Assembly: GCA_019242135.1 (NCBI GenBank)
Contig: JAFAWC010000083.1
Span: 1 to 5,634 of the forward strand
DNA from: Mycobacteriaceae bacterium
GTDB taxonomy: Bacteria > Actinomycetota > Actinomycetes > Mycobacteriales > Mycobacteriaceae
Direction: 5' to 3'
DNA: 5,634 nt
Below are positions 1 to 4,955 of this stretch, piece by piece (the first letter of the stretch is position 1; every line of letters begins with the position of its first letter). A program made the position numbers and the translations under genes. The notes under the pieces are model-generated. The model was not told the origin of the DNA and did no database searches. It saw nothing but the letters and a program-made list of their open reading frames with translations.

Positions 1-619
1 CTTTGCGGCAACCCGTCAAGATGTGCCAGTGGCCGCCGGCAGCCTCGGTGAGCGTGTCGAAGTCGTAGTGCGGCTTGCCTTTTTCGCCGCCGGCCAGATG
101 CGCGGCGGCCAACTGACGCGACAGCCGCCGGTAGCCCTCGGGCCCACGGGCGAGCACCAGCAGGTGTGGTCCGGGGGGATCGGGGTCCTCGGTGCGGGCC
201 GAGCTGGACCAGCCGTCGCCGCCTTCGCGGCTCCGGCCGCCCAGCGAGAGTTCCGCGCCGAACACCGTGCGCATGTCAAGTTCCTTTGCGGCCTCCGCGA
301 AGCGCACGACGCCGTAGAGGCCGTCGTGATCGGTCAGCGCGATCGCCCGCAGGTCCAGCCGGACGGCCTCCTCGACGAGTTCTTCGGGGGTGCTGGCGCC
401 GTCGAGGAAGCTGTACGCCGAGTGGGCGTGCAGTTCGGCGTAGGGGGTGGATTCGCCTCGGCGAACGTCGTCGGGCCTCCGGTAAGCGCCCCGCTTGCGA
501 GACCAGGCCGGGCTGTCGCCACCGTCGACGGGTGACTCCAGAGGCATGCCCGCGCGGCGGGGCTTACTGTTGAGCACCCGTTCGATTTCGCCCCAGCTGG
601 GTCCGGTGAACCAGCCCAT
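1..619 (-). CDS. dnaE2: Error-prone DNA polymerase DnaE2, N-terminal part (3' end outside window)
   Basis: C-family DNA polymerase alpha subunit paralogue used for damage-induced translesion synthesis; in mycobacteria it works with ImuA' and ImuB. The 206 residues visible begin MGWFTGPSWGEIERVLNSKP, which closely matches the start I recall for M. tuberculosis DnaE2 (Rv3370c). A PHP domain begins near residue 60 with the metal-site-type motif YAELHAHSAYSFLDG (60-74), followed by ALTDHDGLYG, then PGPHLLVLARGPEGYRRLSR and AAHLAGGEKGKP, all typical of DnaE2/DnaE1. Full-length proteins are over 1000 residues, so most of the polymerase lies beyond base 1. The ATG (619-617) is chosen because it matches the family start and lies six bases after a TATAGT hexamer, with no Shine-Dalgarno sequence, which suggests a leaderless mRNA. 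The gene is divergent from the small ORF/DUF899/SRPBCC operon and shares its LexA-box promoter region. Confidence 0.95.
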   Translation of the reverse strand, partial: MGWFTGPSWGEIERVLNSKPRRAGMPLESPVDGGDSPAWSRKRGAYRRPDDVRRGESTPYAELHAHSAYSFLDGASTPEELVEEAVRLDLRAIALTDHDGLYGVVRFAEAAKELDMRTVFGAELSLGGRSREGGDGWSSSARTEDPDPPGPHLLVLARGPEGYRRLSRQLAAAHLAGGEKGKPHYDFDTLTEAAGGHWHILTGCRK

Positions 620-631
620 CGCCCTACTATA
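619..631 (-). promoter_or_regulatory. dnaE2 promoter, -10 hexamer with leaderless spacing
   Basis: Read on the minus strand, TATAGT (631-626) fits the mycobacterial SigA-type -10 consensus TANNNT. Six bases (AGGGCG) separate it from the A of the dnaE2 ATG at 619, the spacing expected if the A is +1. No SD-like sequence precedes the ATG. No clear -35 is seen, which is common in mycobacteria. Confidence 0.75.
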
Positions 632-647
632 TCGAACATGCGTTCGA
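632..647. promoter_or_regulatory. LexA binding site (SOS box, Cheo type)
   Basis: The 16 bases TCGAACATGCGTTCGA match the mycobacterial and Gram-positive SOS box TCGAAC-N4-GTTCGA in all twelve specified positions. The box sits at the exact centre between the two divergent start codons and directly abuts a -10 hexamer on each side (626-631 on minus, 648-653 on plus). A LexA dimer bound here should block RNA polymerase in both directions. Known: dnaE2 is a LexA target in mycobacteria. Inferred: the same site also represses the rightward operon. Confidence 0.95.
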
Positions 648-660
648 TATAGTAGGGCGA
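648..660 (+). promoter_or_regulatory. Rightward promoter of the sORF-DUF899-SRPBCC operon
   Basis: TATAGT (648-653), six bases, then the A of ATG at 660: an exact mirror of the dnaE2 promoter. A start at or near 660 would give a leaderless mRNA whose first codon opens the 22-codon ORF. If the start is shifted by a base or more, the same transcript has a leader of about 65 bases ahead of DUF899. The predicted -35 zone (about 625-630) coincides with the opposing -10, so polymerase could probably occupy only one direction at a time. Confidence 0.7.
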
Positions 661-728
661 TGACTATCGCTACTCACCGCGTCTATATACACAGCGCATC
701 AACCAAAGGAGATAGGAGATATCGATGA
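660..728 (+). CDS. Possible leaderless 22-residue small ORF upstream of DUF899
   Basis: The ORF reads MTIATHRVYIHSASTKGDRR followed by YR and stop. Its ATG is where the leaderless transcript would begin, and its TGA stop overlaps the DUF899 ATG in ATGA (725-728), which would allow ribosomes to re-initiate on the next gene. The peptide is basic, with no transmembrane segment or known motif. Its 3' half contains the DUF899 Shine-Dalgarno tracts, which forces codons rare in this GC-rich genome (AGG, AGA, ATA, CGA). Against it: this could simply be a 5' leader whose ATG is a by-product of the palindrome copying the dnaE2 start region. Leaderless small ORFs are well documented in mycobacteria. Function, if any, is unknown; a role in coupling is an inference. 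Confidence 0.5.
   Translation: MTIATHRVYIHSASTKGDRRYR
705..719 (+). promoter_or_regulatory. Double Shine-Dalgarno of the DUF899 gene
   Basis: Two purine tracts precede the ATG at 725: AAAGGAG (705-711), 13 bases from the ATG, and AGGAGA (714-719), 5 bases from it. Together they make the strongest ribosome-binding signal in the window. They support the start at 725 and suggest that DUF899 can be translated independently of the small ORF. Confidence 0.75.
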
Positions 729-1438
729 CCCGGGAGCAGCCCAGGACAATCGCGCAGGCACTGCCCCCAGTCGTGGACCAGCAGAGCTGGCGCAGCGCGC
801 TTGACGAGCTGCGCCGGCGGGAGAAGGCCGCGACCCGTGAGCTCGACGCGATCGCCGCGCAGCGCCGTCGCCTCCCGATGGTCGAGATGCCCGACTACAC
901 GCTGATCGGCGAGAACGGCCCCATCCGGCTTGTCGACGTGTTCGATGGACGCTCGCAGCTGATCGTTTACCACCACATGTGGGAAAACGGAGCGGAGTGG
1001 CAGTGCGGCGGGTGCACCGGCTTCACCTCCCAGTTCACCCGGCTGGAATTCCTGGACAACTACGACGCCCGCTTCGTGATCGTGACCAACGGGCCGATCA
1101 AGGAGGCCTTGGCCTACCGCGACAAGGTCGGCAACAAGATGGCCTGGTACTCGTCGTCAGACAGCCCGTTCGCCGCCGACGTCGATGCGCCACCGGGTGG
1201 AGGATTCGGGGTCAACGTGTTCCTGCGCAACGGCGACCTCGTGTACCGCACCTGGCACACCAACGGCCGCGGCACCGAACAACTCGGCTATTCGTTCGGG
1301 CTCCTCGACATCCTGCCGTGGGGCCGGCAGGAGGACTGGCTCGACTCACCCGAGGGCTGGCCGTCGAGGCCGACATACTCGGGCTGGCTGGATTCACCCG
1401 GCATCGCACGGTTCTACGGACGAGAATCCAACGCGTGA
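725..1438 (+). CDS. DUF899 family protein, thioredoxin-like fold
   Basis: A 237-residue protein of the DUF899 (COG4312-type) family, predicted to adopt a thioredoxin-like fold; no enzymatic reaction is established. Visible family features are the helical charged N-terminal region (SALDELRRREKAATRELDAI), then RRRLPMVEMPDYTLIGENGP, the strand LIVYHHMW, a CxxC motif in WQCGGCTGF (Cys94 and Cys97), and the segments VIVTNGPIKE, MAWYSSSDSPFAAD and GFGVNVFLRNGDLVYRTWHT. The C-terminus (LLDILPWGRQEDW, then GW-rich) is typical of the group. The CxxC would suit a redox or peroxiredoxin-like role, but this is inference. No signal peptide is seen, so it is probably cytoplasmic. The start is fixed by a strong SD. 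The gene overlaps the small ORF by four bases and the SRPBCC gene by four (GTGA, 1435-1438). Its promoter contains the LexA box, so SOS control is predicted. Confidence 0.88.
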   Translation: MTREQPRTIAQALPPVVDQQSWRSALDELRRREKAATRELDAIAAQRRRLPMVEMPDYTLIGENGPIRLVDVFDGRSQLIVYHHMWENGAEWQCGGCTGFTSQFTRLEFLDNYDARFVIVTNGPIKEALAYRDKVGNKMAWYSSSDSPFAADVDAPPGGGFGVNVFLRNGDLVYRTWHTNGRGTEQLGYSFGLLDILPWGRQEDWLDSPEGWPSRPTYSGWLDSPGIARFYGRESNA

Positions 1439-1908
1439 GCACCGATGAGCGCTGGGTCGCGACCCGGACGATCGCCGCGACACCGTCCGAGATCTTCGCG
1501 GTCCTTTCCGACCCGTCGCGGCATAAGGACACCGAGCCGGGCGACTGGGTACGCGACGCGATTGACACCGAGCCGATCACCGGCACCGGTCAGATCTTCG
1601 CGGTGAACATGTTCCTCGAACGGATCGGCGGGCCCTACGTCATCCACAACCTGGTCACGGTATTCGAGCAGGACCGGGCGATCGCGTGGGCTCCGGGGCG
1701 ACTCGACGACGCGGGCCGCCACCGACCCGGCGGCTGGACCTGGCGATACGACCTGGTGCCGAATGGAGTGGGCACCGTGGTCACCCTCACCTACGACTGG
1801 AGCGCGACACCGCAGAAGTTTCGTGACGAGGTCGGCAACCCGCCGCCCTTCGAAGCGCAGTTCCTCGACGACTCGCTCGCCGCGCTCGACCGGGCCGTCA
1901 CCCGCTAG
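1435..1908 (+). CDS. SRPBCC (START/polyketide cyclase-like) family protein
   Basis: A 157-residue protein starting VSTDERWVATRTIAATPSEI and continuing FAVLSDPSRHKD, the usual opening of SRPBCC-superfamily proteins (first strand, then the pair of small helices with P-x-x-I/V-F-x-x-L-x-D-P). Later come a strand-rich middle (FLERIGGPYVIHNLVTVFEQ, then RAIAWAPG) and TWRYDLVPNGVGTVVTLTYD, ending with a C-terminal helix (FLDDSLAALDRAV). Length is normal for a single-domain member. The fold makes a hydrophobic pocket for lipids or aromatic ligands; the ligand cannot be predicted. The GTG start (1435) overlaps the DUF899 TGA stop, indicating translational coupling; no strong SD is present. An upstream ATG in this frame (979) would only read DUF899 DNA out of frame and is rejected. 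Its stop interlocks with that of htdY, leaving no room for a terminator. Confidence 0.87.
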   Translation: MSTDERWVATRTIAATPSEIFAVLSDPSRHKDTEPGDWVRDAIDTEPITGTGQIFAVNMFLERIGGPYVIHNLVTVFEQDRAIAWAPGRLDDAGRHRPGGWTWRYDLVPNGVGTVVTLTYDWSATPQKFRDEVGNPPPFEAQFLDDSLAALDRAVTR

Positions 1909-2771
1909 GCGTACTCGGCGACGCCGTCCTCGAGTACCAGTCGGGCATCGGATCCGTCCGGATTGGACGCCTCCGTGCGAAACACCGCCTGCCCGGGCTC
2001 GGTGCGCCACACCGACGTGGTCAGGGTGTCACCGGGGAATACCACGGCGGTGAATCGCGCGTCGACTGACCTGATCCGAGACGCGTCACCCCCGCCCAGC
2101 TCGGCGACCAGCACCCGGCCGGCGACACCGTATGTGCACAGCCCGTGCAGGATCGGTTTCGGGAATCCCGCCATCTGCCTGGCGAACCACGGATCGCTGT
2201 GCAGCGGGTTTCGGTCGCCGGAGAGCCGATAGATCAACGCCTGGTCCTCGCGCGTCGGCAGCGCAACATGCGCATCAGGCTCACGATCCGGAATCTGCGG
2301 TGCCGCGGGCCGCTGTCCCGGCTGCCCGCCGAAGCCGCCTTCCTTGCGGATGACCAAGGTCGTCACGGTTTCCGCGACGAGTTCGGAGGTATCGGGGTCG
2401 GTCCCCCGCCCGCGCAGCACGACCACCGCGTTCTTGCCTTCACCCTTGTCTTGCAGGTCGGCGACGTCGGAGACCACAGTCAACTTGCCCGCCGGCGGCA
2501 GCGGCGCGAACAGCCGGATCTGTTGCGATCCGTGCAGCAACATGCCGAAATTGAACGTTCCGATCTTGCCGATCGCACCGAACGCCGGGCATGCGATCAC
2601 CGCGTAGGTCGGCAGCACCTGCTGGGGGATGTCGTGACTGTTCTCGGTGGTGAATGCCAGATCGTCGAGACCCGCGCCCACCCCGAGCGCATAGAGCATG
2701 GTGTCACGATCGGTCCATTCGACCAGGTGCGGCTTCGTGGTTGCGCCAATAGCGTTCGGGTCGATCGGCAT
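1905..2771 (-). CDS. htdY: (R)-specific enoyl-thioester hydratase / 3-hydroxyacyl-thioester dehydratase, MaoC-like double hot-dog
   Basis: A 288-residue MaoC-family protein that reversibly hydrates trans-2-enoyl thioesters to (R)-3-hydroxyacyl thioesters. The N-terminal half (about 1-130) is a degenerate hot-dog with VEWTDRDTMLYALGVGAGLD and FGMLLHGSQQIRLFAPLPPAG. The C-terminal half carries the hydratase-2 motif YRLSGDRNPLHSDPWFA, with catalytic Asp186 and His191 in place, then FPKPILHGLCTYG (His209-Gly210). Length and sequence fit HtdY (Rv3389c, about 290 residues) of M. tuberculosis. An SD-like GAGAGG (2785-2780 on minus) lies 8 bases before the ATG. It is divergent from the acyl-CoA reductase gene, which suggests a shared lipid role, and convergent with the SRPBCC gene, with stop codons overlapping in CTAG (1905-1908). 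Paralogous MaoC hydratases are common in mycobacteria, so orthology to HtdY is likely but not certain. Confidence 0.87.
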   Translation of the reverse strand: MPIDPNAIGATTKPHLVEWTDRDTMLYALGVGAGLDDLAFTTENSHDIPQQVLPTYAVIACPAFGAIGKIGTFNFGMLLHGSQQIRLFAPLPPAGKLTVVSDVADLQDKGEGKNAVVVLRGRGTDPDTSELVAETVTTLVIRKEGGFGGQPGQRPAAPQIPDREPDAHVALPTREDQALIYRLSGDRNPLHSDPWFARQMAGFPKPILHGLCTYGVAGRVLVAELGGGDASRIRSVDARFTAVVFPGDTLTTSVWRTEPGQAVFRTEASNPDGSDARLVLEDGVAEYA

Positions 2772-2898
2772 AACGCCAGCCTCTCACGCCACGAGCACAC
2801 CAGGATTCGTGGCCCTGAGTCCGCGACCGTCAGGCCGCACCGGCCGTACCCGACGACTGCGTCACACGGCATTGACCTTCACCGAGAGCCAGACGACG
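2772..2898. other. Divergent htdY/acrA1 intergenic region
   Basis: These 127 bases separate two divergent lipid genes and should hold both promoters, but I see no TANNNT hexamer at good spacing for either. TTGACC (2873-2878) resembles a -35 but lacks a matching -10 before the ATG at 2899. The only notable structure is the dyad entered separately (2788-2813). Confidence 0.5.
2788..2813. repeat. Inverted repeat, candidate operator
   Basis: GCCACGA (2788-2794) and TCGTGGC (2807-2813) are exact 7-bp inverted arms separated by 12 bases, starting 17 bases upstream of the htdY ATG. The size would suit a dimeric regulator such as a TetR-type repressor. No T-tract follows, so it does not look like an intrinsic terminator. 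In GC-rich DNA a 7-bp dyad can occur by chance. Confidence 0.3.
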
Positions 2899-4917
2899 AT
2901 GGCCCGCATGCGCTATGTCGTTACCGGCGGTACCGGGTTTATCGGCCGCCGGGTGGTATCGAAGCTCCTGCACGCCCGACCCGAAGCCGACATTGGCGTA
3001 CTTGTCCGGCGGACCTCGCTCGCCCGCTTCGAACGCCTCGCGGCTGACTGGGGCGACCGGGTGAAACCCGTTGTGGGCGACCTGACGGCACCGCACCTCG
3101 GGCTGACCGAGGAAACCCTTGCCGGACTCACCGACGTCGAGCACGTGGTGCACTGCGGCGCGATCTATGACATCACGGCGCCGGAGGCGGCGCAGCACGA
3201 CGCCAATGTTGGCGGTACCCGCTCGGTGATCGAGGTCGCCCGTCGACTCGACGCGACGTTGCATCATGTGTCGTCGATCGCCGTCGCTGGCGACTTTCGC
3301 GGCGAGTACACCGAGGCCGACTTCGACGTCGACCAAAATCTTCCGACCGCCTACCACCGGACCAAGTTCGAGGCCGAACAACTGGTTCGGTCTACCCCCG
3401 GTCTGCGCTACCGCGTCTACCGGCCGGGTGCCGTCGTCGGCGATTCGCGCACCGGCGAAATGGACAAGCTCGACGGGCCCTACTATCTGTTCGGGGTATT
3501 CGCGAAACTCGCGAAGCTGCCGTCAGTGACCCCCGTCTTTCTGCCAGACACCGGACGCACCAACATCGTTCCTGTCGACTACGTCGTCGATGCCCTGGTC
3601 CTGCTGATGCACATCCCGGGTCATGACGGCCAGACGTTTCACCTGACAGCCCGGGAATCGATTGGGCTGCAAGGCATGTACCGTGGCGTCGCGCAGGCCG
3701 CGGGATTGCCGCAACTGCGCGGCGGTCTGCCCAAAGAGTTAACAGTACCGGTTTTCCAGCTTCGCGGACGGGCAAAGGCGCTGCGCAACGTCGTCGCCGC
3801 ACAAGTCGGCATCCCTGCCGAACTGCTCGAGATCGCCGACCTTCCGGCCACGTTCAATGCAGATGCGACTCGAGATGCCTTGCACGGCAGCGGGATCGAA
3901 GTTCCTGAATTCGCGTCGTACGCACCGCGCCTGTGGCGGTATTGGGCGGAGCGCCTCGACCCGGACCGGGCCCGTCGCGACGATCCGGCCGGCCCGTTGG
4001 TCGGCAGGCACGTGATCATCACGGGCGCGTCCAGCGGCATCGGCCGCGCGTCGGCGATCGCGGTTGCCGAGCGCGGTGCGACCGTGTTCGCGCTGGCCCG
4101 CAACGGCGGGGCCCTCGACGACCTCGTCGCAGACATCCGCGAATCTGGCGGCGACGCCTATGCTTTCACCTGCGACATCACCGACACGTCGTCGGTAGAG
4201 CACACCGTGAAAGACATTCTCGGCCGGTTCGGCCATGTCGACTACCTCGTCAACAACGCGGGCCGGTCGATCCGGCGGTCGGTCATGAACTCCACCGACC
4301 GCCTCCACGACTACGAACGGGTGATGGCGGTCAACTACTTCGGCGCTGTGCGCATGGTGCTTGCGCTGCTGCCGCACTGGCGGGAGCGGCGTTTCGGCCA
4401 CGTCGTCAACGTCTCCAGCGCAGGCGCGCAGGCCCGCAATCCCAAGTACAGCTCCTACATCCCGAGCAAGGCCGCGCTCGACGCGTTCTCCGATGTCGTC
4501 GCGACCGAAACACTCTCAGACCACATCACGTTCACCAATATCCACATGCCTCTCGTGCGCACGCCGATGATCGCACCGTCGCGCCGCCTCAATCCGCAGA
4601 GGCCGATCAGCGCCGAACACGCCGCCGCCATGGTGGTGCGCGCGCTTGTCGAAAAGCCGACCCGGATCGACCACCCGTTCGGCACGATCGCGGAGGCGGG
4701 CAACTATTTCACTCCGAGGCTTGCGCGCCGGATACTGCATCAGATCTACCTTGGTTATCCCGATTCCCCGGCGGCACGCGGTATAGCGCCCGCCGAGCCG
4801 ATGTCACCGTCGGAGCCATCGCGGCGACCGAAGCGGCCGGCCCGCGCCGCCCGAAAGGTGAGCATCCCTCGTCCCGTCAAGCGCGCGGTGAGGTTGGTTC
4901 CCGGCGTACATTGGTGA
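2899..4917 (+). CDS. acrA1: Multidomain fatty acyl-CoA reductase (AcrA1/Fcr-like), extended SDR plus classical SDR
   Basis: A 672-residue two-domain reductase resembling M. tuberculosis Rv3391 (AcrA1/Fcr1) and the bacterial fatty alcohol-forming reductases, which reduce fatty acyl-CoA with NADPH to aldehyde and/or alcohol. Domain 1 (about 4-330) is an extended SDR with nucleotide motif TGGTGFIG (9-16), HHVSSIAVAG (Ser125-126), and YHRTK (Tyr152, Lys156). Domain 2 (about 370-620) is a classical SDR with TGASSGIG (375-382), NNAG (452-455), NVSS (Ser506/507) and YIPSK (Tyr520, Lys524); both catalytic sets look intact. A basic, proline-rich tail (636-672, 11 Lys/Arg) ends in PGVHW. The start at 2899 is chosen because GAGAG lies 10 bases upstream. 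ATG 2908 (MRYVVTGG) is a close alternative that resembles the family start more. The open frame reaches back to 2698, but that stretch overlaps htdY and lacks homology. The product likely feeds wax-ester or other long-chain alcohol synthesis. Confidence 0.9.
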   Translation: MARMRYVVTGGTGFIGRRVVSKLLHARPEADIGVLVRRTSLARFERLAADWGDRVKPVVGDLTAPHLGLTEETLAGLTDVEHVVHCGAIYDITAPEAAQHDANVGGTRSVIEVARRLDATLHHVSSIAVAGDFRGEYTEADFDVDQNLPTAYHRTKFEAEQLVRSTPGLRYRVYRPGAVVGDSRTGEMDKLDGPYYLFGVFAKLAKLPSVTPVFLPDTGRTNIVPVDYVVDALVLLMHIPGHDGQTFHLTARESIGLQGMYRGVAQAAGLPQLRGGLPKELTVPVFQLRGRAKALRNVVAAQVGIPAELLEIADLPATFNADATRDALHGSGIEVPEFASYAPRLWRYWAERLDPDRARRDDPAGPLVGRHVIITGASSGIGRASAIAVAERGATVFALARNGGALDDLVADIRESGGDAYAFTCDITDTSSVEHTVKDILGRFGHVDYLVNNAGRSIRRSVMNSTDRLHDYERVMAVNYFGAVRMVLALLPHWRERRFGHVVNVSSAGAQARNPKYSSYIPSKAALDAFSDVVATETLSDHITFTNIHMPLVRTPMIAPSRRLNPQRPISAEHAAAMVVRALVEKPTRIDHPFGTIAEAGNYFTPRLARRILHQIYLGYPDSPAARGIAPAEPMSPSEPSRRPKRPARAARKVSIPRPVKRAVRLVPGVHW

Positions 4918-4938
4918 CACCCGTACATTGGTGCCACT
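4905..4938 (+). repeat. Two tandem 17-bp direct repeats across the acrA1 stop
   Basis: CGTACATTGGTGACAC (4905-4920) and CGTACATTGGTGCCAC (4922-4937) are identical in 15 of 16 bases and follow each other with a 17-base period. The first copy encodes the end of the reductase (VHW and stop, TGA at 4915-4917). The second copy ends 6 bases before the iunH -10 hexamer, so the pair occupies roughly -50 to -18 relative to the predicted iunH start. It may be a slippage duplication or a double binding site; nothing in the sequence identifies a binding protein. Confidence 0.8.
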
Positions 4939-4942
4939 GGGA

Positions 4943-4955
4943 TAGGTTCGCCCGA
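4943..4955 (+). promoter_or_regulatory. iunH promoter, -10 hexamer with leaderless spacing
   Basis: TAGGTT (4943-4948) fits TANNNT and is followed by six bases and then the ATG at 4955, the same geometry as the two SOS-linked promoters at the left of the window. No SD-like tract sits at normal spacing before the ATG. This supports separate, leaderless expression of iunH, although read-through from the reductase gene 37 bases upstream is possible. No LexA box is present here. Confidence 0.55.

Larger units (their letters stand above)
617..662. repeat. 46-bp palindrome with 21-bp perfect arms, start codon to start codon
   Basis: Bases 617-637 are the exact reverse complement of 642-662; only the central ATGC (638-641) is not self-complementary. 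Complementarity ends at the next pair (616 C, 663 A). The arms contain the SOS half-sites, the -10 hexamers, the spacers and both ATG codons, so the two genes have identical DNA from the LexA centre to the start codon. This is far longer than LexA needs. If transcription starts at the ATGs, most of the palindrome is outside both RNAs and acts as DNA rather than as an RNA hairpin. Confidence 0.95.

Noticed and set aside
23..535. 170-residue plus-strand ORF opposite dnaE2
   Set aside because: The minus frame matches DnaE2 and its PHP domain; the plus frame is Gly/Ala/Val-rich shadow.
617..662. Palindrome as a Rho-independent terminator or a transposon end
   Set aside because: No T-tract follows either side, it lies between two divergent start codons, and there is no transposase or target-site duplication; the promoter/LexA reading explains it.
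684..691. TATATACA as a second -10 for DUF899
   Set aside because: It does not end in T as TANNNT requires, and no convincing -35 is present; the TATAGT at 648 is much better placed.
979..1434. Upstream extension of the SRPBCC frame to an ATG at 979
   Set aside because: It overlaps DUF899 in another frame, reads as Arg/Gly/His-rich shadow protein, and SRPBCC homology begins only at the GTG at 1435.
1414..2010. 198-residue minus-strand ORF opposite the SRPBCC gene
   Set aside because: The sense strand has a clear SRPBCC protein coupled to DUF899; the antisense product has no recognisable features.
2833..2845. Small GGCCG-CAC-CGGCC hairpin upstream of acrA1
   Set aside because: Five-base GC arms are expected by chance in this composition and no T-run follows.
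2698..2898. Upstream extension of the acyl-CoA reductase frame to an ATG at 2698
   Set aside because: It overlaps the htdY start region on the other strand and has no SDR features; the Rossmann motif begins right after 2899.
2145..3047. 300-residue plus-strand ORF opposite htdY
   Set aside because: Antisense shadow: composition is Arg/Gln-rich with no recognisable domain, and it runs through htdY, the intergenic gap and the start of acrA1.
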